Source: Candidatus Colimorpha enterica
GTDB taxonomy: Bacteria; Bacillota; Clostridia; Oscillospirales; CAG-272
Length of the DNA stretch: 11,428 bases
NCBI GenBank assembly: GCA_018065475.1
Contig: JAGHTD010000106.1
Span: forward strand, 1 to 11,428
Reading direction: 5' to 3'
Shown: positions 1-7,391 of the stretch, piece by piece
Numbering within the stretch: position 1 is the first letter of the stretch
How the letters are laid out: every line of letters begins with the position of its first letter
Position numbers and translations under genes: made by a program
Notes under the pieces: generated by a model
The model's input: only the letters and a program-made list of their open reading frames with translations
Told to the model about the DNA's origin: nothing
The model's database searches: none

Positions 1-782
1 CATTCAACGTATATAACGTGGAGACCGTAATGGGCGTGTTCAATGCCGCAGAGGCGGCAAACGCCCCGGTCATCATGCAGATCTATCCCCGTCTTTTCAA
101 CGAGGGCTCTGGTGATTTTCTCGCTCCGATCATTCTGACGGCGGCAAGAAAGGCGTCCGTCCCGGTCTGCCTGCACCTCGATCACGGTCCATCCGAGCGT
201 GAAGTGCTCAGCGCTCTCCGCACGGGAGCGACCGGAATCATGTACGACGGCTCCGCTCTGCCCTTTGAGGAAAACATCGCAACGACCCGCAGGATGGTCG
301 ATCTCTGCGCTCACGTCGGCGTGGCAGTCGAGGGTGAACTCGGTCACATCGGGACCGTCAACGACGACACGATGGACGAGCTGACCGTTCCCGAGGACGC
401 CGCGCGTTTCGTAAAGGAAACGGGTGTCACCGCTCTCGCGGTGCTTATCGGCAACGCCCACGGGCGCTACAAGAAGCCCCCCTGCCTCGACATCGACCGC
501 GTAGCGGAGATCCGCAAGCTGACGGGTATTTCACTCGTCCTTCACGGCGGTTCCGGCATTCCCGACGATCAGGTCAGAGCGGCTATCGCCGCAGGTGTCC
601 GCAAAATGAACATCGGTACCGACCTCTGCTACTCCTTCCTCGATCAGGTCGGGGAGGACATCAAGGATCCCAAGCACCCTATCGGCATAGATACCTTCAT
701 GAAGGGTGCCGTCGCGTCGGTGCGTGACTTCGCCGCAACGAAGATCGAGCTTCTCGGCGCGGGCGGAAAAGGCGTATTATGA
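1..782 (+). CDS. Class II (zinc-dependent) ketose-bisphosphate aldolase, 5' partial
   Basis: The reading frame is open from base 3 and begins with FNVYN, which in this family lies some 15-20 residues into the protein, so the true start is upstream of the window. The GTG at 18 is an internal Val codon, not a start. The fold is that of FbaA/GatY/KbaY/IolJ aldolases, which reversibly cleave a ketose (bis)phosphate to DHAP plus an aldehyde. Visible motifs are HLDHG (catalytic Asp at 180-182, zinc His at 183-185), GELGHIGT, GNAHGRYK (zinc His near 462) and LHGGSG (zinc His at 543-545), followed by the phosphate-binding KMNIGTDL. All expected metal ligands are present. The stop overlaps the next start as ATGA, so it is co-translated with a PfkB kinase. 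Beside an IolB-like gene, an IolJ role (cleaving 2-deoxy-5-keto-gluconate-6-phosphate) is plausible. Tagatose-, fructose- or sulfofructose-phosphate are alternatives. Family call is secure; substrate is unknown. Confidence 0.93.
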   Translation, partial: FNVYNVETVMGVFNAAEAANAPVIMQIYPRLFNEGSGDFLAPIILTAARKASVPVCLHLDHGPSEREVLSALRTGATGIMYDGSALPFEENIATTRRMVDLCAHVGVAVEGELGHIGTVNDDTMDELTVPEDAARFVKETGVTALAVLIGNAHGRYKKPPCLDIDRVAEIRKLTGISLVLHGGSGIPDDQVRAAIAAGVRKMNIGTDLCYSFLDQVGEDIKDPKHPIGIDTFMKGAVASVRDFAATKIELLGAGGKGVL

Positions 783-1693
783 AAGCCGACGTCGTTGGTA
801 TAGGCGCCTGCGTCGCCGATACTCTGATCACCCTGCCCCGTTTCCCGAAAGAGGACACGAAGCTCCGTGCGCTTTCCAACCTTACTGCGGGCGTAGGGCA
901 TGCCGCAACTGGTATCCTCGCGGCTGCACAGCTCGGTATAAGCACGGGCTTCATCGGCAATCTCGCCGACGACGGTGGAGGAAAGTTCCTTCTTTCCGAC
1001 TTTTCCCGTTTCGGCGTGAACACCGACTGCGTATATGTGAAAAACGGATACCGTTCTTTCACCTCGTCGGTATGGCTCTCGTCGGAAGCGAAGACACGCA
1101 CCTGCGTTTTCGATAAGGGAGACCTCCCTTCCCTCGTCCTTTTGGACGCTGATAAGGAAGCCGTACGCTCCGCAAAGGTGCTTATGGTTGACGGAAACGA
1201 GCTTGACGCGGCTGTCGAGGCCGCAAAAGTCGCCAAAGAGTCGGGGACCGTCGTGCTCTACGACTGCGGCGGACTGTACGAAGGCGTTGAAAAGCTCCTC
1301 GCCCTCACCGACGTTATGATCCCGTCGGCGGAGTTCGCCATGGGACACACCGGGAAAGGCAGTATCGCCGAGGCGGCGGTCTCGCTTATGGAGACCTACC
1401 GTCCATCCGTAGTCGTCGTCACCGACGGCAAGCGCGGAGGGCTCTGCTACGACGGCAAAGAAATGACGCCCTACCCGATTTACCCCGCCGAGGTCGTTGA
1501 CTCCAACGGCGCGGGAGACGTTTTCCACGGCGCGTTCGCCGCTGGTCTCGTCAAAGGTTACGATCACATAAAATGCTGTCACTTCGCAAGTGCCGTTTCG
1601 GCGCTCAAATGCAACGGCACTGGCGCAAGGGACAGCGTCCCCGATTTTGAAACAGTAAAAAAATACATGAAGGAGAACGGATATGACTTATAA
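779..1693 (+). CDS. PfkB/ribokinase-family carbohydrate kinase
   Basis: This 304-residue cytosolic kinase should phosphorylate a sugar or sugar acid with ATP. The N-terminal DVVGIGACVADTL strand, the substrate loop around residues 37-45 (TAGVGHAAT), GFIGNLADD (58-65) and the C-terminal PfkB signature DSNGAGDVFHGAF (241-253, catalytic base Asp247) identify the family. The signature reads DSN where most members have DTT. The GDVFHGA and FASAVSALKC stretches resemble the sulfofructose kinase YihV branch more than classical IolC, which is also usually longer. The ATG overlaps the aldolase stop by four bases. The gene end overlaps the IolB-like gene by 11 bases. With a class II aldolase before it and an IolB-like isomerase after it, a kinase making the aldolase substrate is the natural reading: 2-deoxy-5-ketogluconate if this is an inositol-type branch, another ketose otherwise. 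Function beyond kinase is inferred. Confidence 0.9.
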   Translation: MKADVVGIGACVADTLITLPRFPKEDTKLRALSNLTAGVGHAATGILAAAQLGISTGFIGNLADDGGGKFLLSDFSRFGVNTDCVYVKNGYRSFTSSVWLSSEAKTRTCVFDKGDLPSLVLLDADKEAVRSAKVLMVDGNELDAAVEAAKVAKESGTVVLYDCGGLYEGVEKLLALTDVMIPSAEFAMGHTGKGSIAEAAVSLMETYRPSVVVVTDGKRGGLCYDGKEMTPYPIYPAEVVDSNGAGDVFHGAFAAGLVKGYDHIKCCHFASAVSALKCNGTGARDSVPDFETVKKYMKENGYDL

Positions 1694-2468
1694 GAAAACC
1701 TATCACCCCGCAAAGGGATACACTCCGATCTGCGAGATCGGCAAATGCTCGCTCAAAAAGCTCGAGTTCGGTATCATCGAGCTTGACGCAGGCGAGACGC
1801 AGGATTTTAACACCGGAGACAAGGAGACCGCATTCATCCTGCTTGAAGGACATTGCGACGTGACCTTCGGCAATACCGAGTGGAAGAACGTCGGCAACCG
1901 CAAGAGCGTATTTGAGAACAGACGCGCGGAGTGCGTTTATATGCCCCGCGACATGGCTCTGACCTTCAAGGCGCTCGATCATCTGAAGATCGCAGTCTGC
2001 GCAACTCCTCTCACCGAAAAGACGGAGCCGCAGCTTCTGAAAGAGGATCACACCGAGCTCAAACTGCTCGGCAAGGTGCCTTACGAGCGCGAAACGAGCT
2101 TCATCGTTGACGGCCGCACCAACGCAAAGATCCTTACGATCGGCGAAGCATATACCACCGAAGGCAACTGGGCGGGCTTCCCCCCTCACAAGCACGACGA
2201 GGACAATATGCCGAAAGAGTGCATAGCGGAGGAGATCTACTACTTCCTCTTTGAGCCCGAGCAGGGCTTCGCCATCCAGTGCCTCTACACCGCCGACGGA
2301 AGCATGGACGAATCCTACCGTGTGAAGAACGACGAGCTGGTAGAGATGCCTTTCGGCTATCACACCACCGTTTCGGCTCCCAAATACAAGACCTATTTCC
2401 TCTGGCTGATGGCAGGCGATTATCAGGGCTTCAACCGGAGCAATGACCCCGATCACGATTGGAACTGA
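1683..2468 (+). CDS. iolB: IolB-like 5-deoxy-glucuronate isomerase (KduI/IolB cupin family)
   Basis: This 261-residue two-cupin protein has the length and layout of IolB, which converts 5-deoxy-glucuronate to 2-deoxy-5-keto-gluconate in myo-inositol catabolism. The signature region NWAGFPPHKHDED (162-174) followed by EEIYYFLFEPEQGFAIQ (183-199) is characteristic. Likely metal ligands are His169, His171, Glu184 and His227 (in GYHTTV), all present. The N-terminal half is a degenerate cupin with FILLEGHCDVTFG (51-63). The start ATG lies inside the end of the kinase gene, preceded by AAGGAGA at good spacing. The stop TGA shares its last base with the ATG of the FGGY kinase gene. No iolD, iolE or iolG lies in the window; they could be upstream. 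The family match is strong. The precise substrate is less certain because later genes in the operon are not inositol genes, so a related aldehyde sugar acid is possible. Confidence 0.85.
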   Translation: MTYKKTYHPAKGYTPICEIGKCSLKKLEFGIIELDAGETQDFNTGDKETAFILLEGHCDVTFGNTEWKNVGNRKSVFENRRAECVYMPRDMALTFKALDHLKIAVCATPLTEKTEPQLLKEDHTELKLLGKVPYERETSFIVDGRTNAKILTIGEAYTTEGNWAGFPPHKHDEDNMPKECIAEEIYYFLFEPEQGFAIQCLYTADGSMDESYRVKNDELVEMPFGYHTTVSAPKYKTYFLWLMAGDYQGFNRSNDPDHDWN

Positions 2469-3961
2469 TGAAATACTTACTCGGTATCGATTTCGGCGGC
2501 GGTGCGTCAAAGGCGACGCTCCTCCGCGAGGACGGTGTCATAGTCTGCGAGACCTCCGCCGAATATCCAACACATCACCCGACGCCCGACGCCTCGGAGC
2601 AGTCCCCGGCGGATTGGATAGACGTGCTCTGCCGCAGTACGAAGGAGCTTTTCGCCGAAAGCGGCGTGTCGCCCTCCGACATCCTTGCCGTGGCTGTTGA
2701 TTCCGCCACCCATACCGCCGTGCTGTGCGATGAGAACTTCGTTCCTCTGCGCCCGGCGATCCATTGGACCGACGCAAGAAGCAGAGCGGAGGCAAAATAT
2801 CTCGACGCCGAATACGGCGGTGAGATATTTCAAAAGACCTTCCACCGCCCCGATACTATATGGACACTTCCTCAGCTTCTGTGGCTGAAAAATCACGAGC
2901 CGGACGTCCACGGCAGGATAAAGCACATTTTCTTTGAAAAGGATTACATCCGCCGTTTTCTCACCGGAAGCTACGAGACCGATTTCATCGAGGCCGAAGG
3001 CAGTATGCTTTTCGACTGCGTGAAAACGGCGTGGGACGCTCATCTCGTCTCCCTCTCCGGCCTTTCCGCCGACGTTCTCCCTCCGATAGTCGATCCTAAG
3101 GATATCGTAGGAAAAGTAACACCTGACGCCTCGGAAGCCACCGGGCTTGCCGAAGGCACGCCCGTCATCTGCGGAACGACCGACACGGTAATGGAGGTCT
3201 TTGCGGCAGGCGCAGTCAGAGAACGCGACGTAACGGTCAAGCTCGCGACCGCGGGGCGTATCTGCGTCATCACCGGAAAGCCCTACCCGGACCGTCACCT
3301 CGTGACCTATTCCCATATCGAAAAAGGGCTTTGGTACCCCGGAACGGCGACGAAAGCCGCCGCTTCTTCATACCGCTGGTACCGCGACACCTTCTGTTCC
3401 GACGGAAGCGGGTCGATGAGAGGCGATTACCGCGAGCTCAACAAAGGCGCCGCCTCTGTCCCGATCGGCTGTGAAGGGCTTATCTTCCACCCGTATCTGA
3501 ACGGTGAGCTCACCCCCTACGCCGACCCGATGCTCTGTGGAAGCTTCACCGGCATCCGTGCAACGCATACCAAGGCGCACTTCACGAGGGCGGTGCTCGA
3601 AGGCGTTTCGCTTTCCCTTCTCGACAGCAAGCTCTACCTCGATGGGCTCGGAATACCCTACAACCGCCGCGCCGTACTGATCGGCGGAGGTGCGAAGGGT
3701 GAGCTTTGGAGGCAGATCACCGCCGACGCGCTCGGAATGGAGCTTGTCACCACCGAAAGCTCGGATTCATCCCTCGGTTCCGCAATGCTCGCGGGAATAG
3801 CCGTCGGAGTGTTTGAAAGTCCGACCGACGCGGTGAAAAAATGCGTAAGAGAAAAGAGCGTCACGCTCCCCGATCCCGCAAATACCGAACGCTACGCAGA
3901 GATTTTCAAAACCTATAAGCAAATACACGACGCACTTGCGCCGATTTACAGAGAACGATGA
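2468..3961 (+). CDS. FGGY-family carbohydrate kinase (xylulokinase-like)
   Basis: The product is a 497-residue ATP-dependent sugar kinase of the FGGY fold. The start is taken at ATG 2468, which shares its A with the preceding stop (TGATG) and gives MKYLLGIDFG. A TTG at 2459 would only add three residues. The N-terminal phosphate-1 loop is GIDFGGGASKATLL (6-19), unusual in having GGGAS where most members read GTTS. Other landmarks are AIHWTDARS (97-105), the catalytic-Asp loop CGTTDT (Asp239), and the adenosine-binding signature LIGGGAKGELWRQITADALG (404-423). The length is usual for xylulokinases and their relatives. The substrate cannot be read from the sequence; xylulose, ribulose, fuculose and gluconate-type substrates are all handled by this family. 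It sits mid-operon, ATGA-overlapped with the ETF fusion gene. If the fucI gene downstream works with this operon, a fuculokinase-like role is possible, but that is inference. Confidence 0.92.
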   Translation: MKYLLGIDFGGGASKATLLREDGVIVCETSAEYPTHHPTPDASEQSPADWIDVLCRSTKELFAESGVSPSDILAVAVDSATHTAVLCDENFVPLRPAIHWTDARSRAEAKYLDAEYGGEIFQKTFHRPDTIWTLPQLLWLKNHEPDVHGRIKHIFFEKDYIRRFLTGSYETDFIEAEGSMLFDCVKTAWDAHLVSLSGLSADVLPPIVDPKDIVGKVTPDASEATGLAEGTPVICGTTDTVMEVFAAGAVRERDVTVKLATAGRICVITGKPYPDRHLVTYSHIEKGLWYPGTATKAAASSYRWYRDTFCSDGSGSMRGDYRELNKGAASVPIGCEGLIFHPYLNGELTPYADPMLCGSFTGIRATHTKAHFTRAVLEGVSLSLLDSKLYLDGLGIPYNRRAVLIGGGAKGELWRQITADALGMELVTTESSDSSLGSAMLAGIAVGVFESPTDAVKKCVREKSVTLPDPANTERYAEIFKTYKQIHDALAPIYRER

Positions 3962-5379
3962 AGATAGCCGTCTGTGTAAGAATAACGCCCGGCGGCGACG
4001 TCGGTCCGTTTGACGAGGTCGCGCTTGAAGCCGCGCTGAACGTTCCGGGAGCAGAGGTTTCGGTGGTCTCAATGGCACCCGCCTCGGCGTCGGACAGTCT
4101 TCTGCGGCTGACACGGCTCGGAGTGAAGGAGGCGTATCTCCTTTCCGATCCCGCCTTCATCGGCTCCGACACGCTTGCGACGGGCTACATCCTGTCGGAA
4201 GCTTTGAAGAAGCTCTCACCCGACTATATCTTCTGCGGGCGCAAAACGCTCGTCGGAGATACGGGACAGGTTGGCGTCGGCATTGCCGCGCGCCTCGGTA
4301 TTCCCGCTTTTTCGGGGATAATGGGGCTTTCTTCAGAAAAAGAAGGGCTGACGGTCACCGACCGCTCCGGTTGTATGAAAGCCGTCCCCTCTCCCGCAGT
4401 CCTCATCTTTGAACGCATTTTCCGGCTTCGAGCTCCGGGGATATTCTCGGTGCCCGGTCAGGTAAAAACGCTGAACGCTTCCGATCTGTCGCTCGATATT
4501 TCCCGATGCGGTGTTGCCGGCTCGCCGACGCGCGTCGTTTCAAGCAGAGCAGGCATACCCGAGAGAAGGCATTGCCGGTTCATAAGTCCCGAGGATTTTT
4601 CCGACGTCGTCGGAAAGCTCCTCGCCTCCCCACGAAAAACAGTCGAAAAGGAAAAGGCAGCGGGAGAAAAGCTTTCGCTCGTCTTTGCGGTCGGAGATCT
4701 TGTCGCAGATGAAGCAAAAAGCATAGCGGACGAGGTGATCGTGACCGATCTTCTTCCCGCCCGTGAGCTGAAAGCTCTTATCGAAGAGAAAAAGCCGTCG
4801 GCTATGCTGTTTGACAGCACTCCAGCCGCTAAAGAGACCGCCGCAGAGCTCGCGGTGCTCCTTGAAACGGGGCTTTGCGCCGACGCGATAGGTCTTGACG
4901 TCTCGGGCGGCACCCTGATGATAACCCGTCCCGCCTTCGCGGGCGACGTTATAGCCACTATTATCAGTTTAAGATCCCCCGCCCTTGCGACGATGCGGAC
5001 GGCAGAGGAATCTTCCTCCCCCGTCATCCTCTCCTGCGGAACGGGAACGAAACACTGCCTCGGAGAAGTAAAAAAACTCGCCGATAAGCTCGGTGCGGTG
5101 GTCACGGCAAGCCGTGCCGCCGTTGACGCGGGGCTGTTCCCGTATTCTGCCCAGGTGGGTCTTACGGGACGTACCGTAACACCGAGGATATACGTCGCCG
5201 TCGGCATTTCCGGCGCAGTTCACCACATGGCGGGCTGCCGCACTGCCGAGACCGTGATAGCGGTCAATCCCGACAGAAACGCTCCGATATTCGACGGAGC
5301 CGACTACGGGATTGTCACGACCGCCGAAAACTTTTGTGAAATTATTTTAAGATCCGTGCAAACGGAAAAAGGAGTATAA
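3958..5379 (+). CDS. Single-chain electron transfer flavoprotein, EtfB-EtfA fusion
   Basis: This 473-residue protein joins both ETF subunits in one chain. Residues 1-225 align by eye to EtfB: KIAVCVRITP, DPAFIGSDTLATGYILSEAL (64-83), the AMP-site motif GRKTLVGDTGQVG (94-106), and LRAPGIFSVPGQVKTLNASDL (157-177). Residues 237-473 match EtfA: TRPAFAGDVIATII (323-336), then the FAD domain with TASRAAVDAG (383-392), QVGLTGRTVTPRIYVAVGIS (399-418), GAVHH (419-423) and AVNPDRNAPIF (435-445). Canonical GAIQH reads GAVHH here. A charged linker (226-238) joins the halves. Separate EtfB and EtfA are usually about 260 and 310 or more residues, so both halves are compact. FAD binding should be retained. 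ETFs carry electrons from flavin dehydrogenases; none is encoded in the window. The gene overlaps the FGGY kinase stop as ATGA. No frame break separates the halves, and the linker shows no remnant stop, so the fusion looks genuine. Confidence 0.9.
   Translation: MKIAVCVRITPGGDVGPFDEVALEAALNVPGAEVSVVSMAPASASDSLLRLTRLGVKEAYLLSDPAFIGSDTLATGYILSEALKKLSPDYIFCGRKTLVGDTGQVGVGIAARLGIPAFSGIMGLSSEKEGLTVTDRSGCMKAVPSPAVLIFERIFRLRAPGIFSVPGQVKTLNASDLSLDISRCGVAGSPTRVVSSRAGIPERRHCRFISPEDFSDVVGKLLASPRKTVEKEKAAGEKLSLVFAVGDLVADEAKSIADEVIVTDLLPARELKALIEEKKPSAMLFDSTPAAKETAAELAVLLETGLCADAIGLDVSGGTLMITRPAFAGDVIATIISLRSPALATMRTAEESSSPVILSCGTGTKHCLGEVKKLADKLGAVVTASRAAVDAGLFPYSAQVGLTGRTVTPRIYVAVGISGAVHHMAGCRTAETVIAVNPDRNAPIFDGADYGIVTTAENFCEIILRSVQTEKGV
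5366..5374 (+). promoter_or_regulatory. Strong ribosome binding site of the NagB-like gene
   Basis: AAAAAGGAG sits six bases before the ATG at 5381, overlapping the last codons of the ETF fusion. It is the clearest Shine-Dalgarno sequence in the operon. The other junctions rely on start/stop overlap, so this gene may be translated independently and at a higher rate. Confidence 0.7.
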
Positions 5380-5380
5380 T

Positions 5381-6229
5381 ATGGACATCAATCTTATCAA
5401 ACCCGAAGACCTCGGCAAAGGCAGCAGCATCAAGCTCAACGTCTGCGACCACGAGGTCGATATGTACTGGAAGGTCGCCATCGAGGTCCTTGAAACCATC
5501 GAGGAAAACAACAAAAAGGGCGAGCCCACGCTTATGGTCGTTCCCTACGGCCCTCTCGGACCCTACGCCCGCATGGTATATTTCGTAAACAAGTACCGTA
5601 TCAGTCTTAAAAACTGCACGTTCATCAACATGGACGAGTACATCGGCAACGATATGAAGTATATCCCCGCAGACAGCCCGCTTTCATTCCGCGGCGGTAT
5701 GCAGCGCATTTTCTACAGCCAGATCGACGACGAGCTCAACGTCAGACCCGAGAACAGATATTTCCCCGACCCCGACAACCTCGACAAGCCCCTTGAGCTC
5801 ATCAAGAAGTTCGGCAAGCTCGATATGGTATTCGGCGGTGTCGGGATCAACGGTCGCTACGCCTTCAATGAGCCCCCGAAGGCAGGCGAGGCGTGCACCA
5901 ACGAGGAGTTTCTCAACCGTCAGACCCGTATTCTCGAGGTCAGCCGCGAGACCCGCACGATCAACGCTTTCATGAACGCGGGCGGCAACATCGAGGCGAT
6001 CCCCCAGTACTGTATCACGATTGGAATGAAGGAGATGTTCCAGGCAAAGAAGGTCAGAATGTGCATGCCTCGTGACTGGAACGCAGGCGCACTCCGCCGT
6101 ATCCTCCACGGTCCCGTTGACTGCCACGTTCCCTGCTCTCTTTTCCAGAACCATCCCGACGCAATGATCTACGCTTCCCGCGTAGCACTTGAATGTCCCG
6201 TTCCCGAGATCAGAGTTTACAACAAATAA
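5381..6229 (+). CDS. NagB-like (glucosamine-6-phosphate deaminase/isomerase fold) protein with altered active site
   Basis: This 282-residue protein belongs to the NagB / 6-phosphogluconolactonase superfamily. Conserved landmarks are INMDEYIG (82-89, with the general-base Asp85), DMVFGGVGINGRYAFNEP (148-165), TRTINAF (191-197) and the C-terminal VPCSLFQNHPDAMI (250-263), which parallels the SCLQLHPKA stretch of E. coli NagB. Key differences stand out. The GNDGHIAFNE motif reads GINGRYAFNE, so the Asp and ring-opening His become Asn157 and Arg159, although Glu164 remains. The phosphate loop (PTGGTP in E. coli) reads PYGPLGPY (55-62). The lysine of the second phosphate contact aligns with Asn. 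It is therefore unlikely to be an ordinary glucosamine-6-phosphate deaminase and may act on a different, perhaps non-phosphorylated, sugar. Its stop shares one base with the start of the NagA-like gene, which argues that the two work together. Fold call is secure; function is unknown. Confidence 0.85.
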   Translation: MDINLIKPEDLGKGSSIKLNVCDHEVDMYWKVAIEVLETIEENNKKGEPTLMVVPYGPLGPYARMVYFVNKYRISLKNCTFINMDEYIGNDMKYIPADSPLSFRGGMQRIFYSQIDDELNVRPENRYFPDPDNLDKPLELIKKFGKLDMVFGGVGINGRYAFNEPPKAGEACTNEEFLNRQTRILEVSRETRTINAFMNAGGNIEAIPQYCITIGMKEMFQAKKVRMCMPRDWNAGALRRILHGPVDCHVPCSLFQNHPDAMIYASRVALECPVPEIRVYNK

Positions 6230-7389
6230 TGGATAAGCTTCTTATAAGAAACGCCCGGATAATATCGGGCGAAAAGATCTTCTCCGGTGATCTTCTCGCA
6301 ATAAACGGGAAGATCGCCGCCGTAGGCAGCGTTACCGAAACCGATGGCGCGGAAGTGATCGACGCCGGAGGGCAGTACCTGTCCGCCGGATTTGTCGATA
6401 TCCACGTTCACGGAGGCGGCGGCTACGACCTTATGGACGGCACCGTCGAAGCGCTGAAAGGTATGTCGCGCACTCATCTTCTCACCGGCACCACCACAAT
6501 GCTCCCGACCATGGTCACGTCCCCATTTGAGAAGATCATTTCGACTGTCGCCGCATACAAAGCGGCGCTCCCCGAATGTCCCAACTTCGCCGGACTGCAC
6601 CTCGAAGGTCCCTTCCTTTCACCTAAGCAGAAGGGCGCTCACAACGAGGCGCTGCTCCATTCCCCCACAAAGGAGGAGACGGAGCGTCTGCTCGCGGCAG
6701 GAGAAGGGCTTATTAAGCGTGTCACCGCCGCTCCCGAGCTTGACGGCATGAAGGAGTTCGCAGAAGCCATGAAAGAGGCGGGAGTTCTTCTCTCCCTCGG
6801 ACACAGCGACGCGACCGCCGACGTCGCTCTCGACGCTTTCGGAAACGGTTTCTCTCACATCACCCACCTTTACAGCGCAACGCCCACGGTACGCAAGATA
6901 AACCAGGTAGTGCGTGCGGGAGTGATCGAGGCCGCTTACCTTGACGACAGCGTGACGGTCGAGCTTATAGCCGACGGTCATCACGCCGCGGTCGAGGCGC
7001 TTCAGCTCGCGGTCAAGATAAAGGGCACCGACAATGTCGCTCTCGTCACCGACGCGCTCCGTCCCGCAGGGACAGACGTAAAGGAGAGCTATCTCGGCGA
7101 AATATGTCCCGAAAACAGAGTGATTCTCGAAGACGGCGTGGCAAAGCTGCCCGACCGTTCCTCCTTTGCCGGAAGCATAGCTACCTGCGCAATGCTCCTT
7201 GAACGGGGCGTCAACCACTACCGCCTGCCTCTCGCATCGGTTGTGAAGATGATAACCGAAACGCCCGCCCGCATTATGAAGCTTGACGGAAAAGGCGTCC
7301 TCACCGCAGGTGCCGACGCCGATCTCGTGCTCTTCGGAGACGATCTGAAAGTAAACCGCGTCTTCCTCGCAGGCAAAGAAGCAAAATAA
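6229..7389 (+). CDS. NagA-like N-acetylglucosamine-6-phosphate deacetylase family amidohydrolase
   Basis: The product is a 386-residue amidohydrolase. ATG 6229 is chosen because it overlaps the previous stop (TAATG) and gives the standard N-terminus MDKLLIRNARI; an in-frame upstream extension inside the previous gene is unnecessary. Metal and catalytic residues are intact: HVH (His59, His61) in FVDIHVHGGGG, Glu126 in HLEGPF, His192 in SLGHSDAT, His213 in THLYSA, His252 in ADGHH and catalytic Asp275 in LVTDAL. NagA removes the acetyl group from GlcNAc-6-phosphate. The substrate loop THLYSATPTVRKINQ (212-226) differs from the THLYNAMP...GREPG form of E. coli NagA and lacks its phosphate-contacting Arg at the aligned position. 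From memory this loop resembles a variant common among Bacillota. As the last gene of the operon and coupled to a divergent NagB-like gene, it may deacetylate a related amido sugar. Deacetylase family is likely; substrate is open. Confidence 0.88.
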   Translation: MDKLLIRNARIISGEKIFSGDLLAINGKIAAVGSVTETDGAEVIDAGGQYLSAGFVDIHVHGGGGYDLMDGTVEALKGMSRTHLLTGTTTMLPTMVTSPFEKIISTVAAYKAALPECPNFAGLHLEGPFLSPKQKGAHNEALLHSPTKEETERLLAAGEGLIKRVTAAPELDGMKEFAEAMKEAGVLLSLGHSDATADVALDAFGNGFSHITHLYSATPTVRKINQVVRAGVIEAAYLDDSVTVELIADGHHAAVEALQLAVKIKGTDNVALVTDALRPAGTDVKESYLGEICPENRVILEDGVAKLPDRSSFAGSIATCAMLLERGVNHYRLPLASVVKMITETPARIMKLDGKGVLTAGADADLVLFGDDLKVNRVFLAGKEAK

Positions 7390-7391
7390 AT

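Noticed and set aside
644..1582. A 312-codon minus-strand frame opposite the aldolase and PfkB kinase
   Set aside because: It shadows two well-supported genes, and its product matches no family I recognise.
1605..2510. A 301-codon minus-strand frame opposite the IolB-like gene
   Set aside because: The opposite strand encodes a convincing IolB-family protein with metal ligands. The antisense product has no motif and no start signal.
5375..5380. TATAAT before the NagB-like gene as an internal promoter
   Set aside because: The -35 position reads ATCCGT, no match. The bases are explained by the spacing between the Shine-Dalgarno and the ATG.
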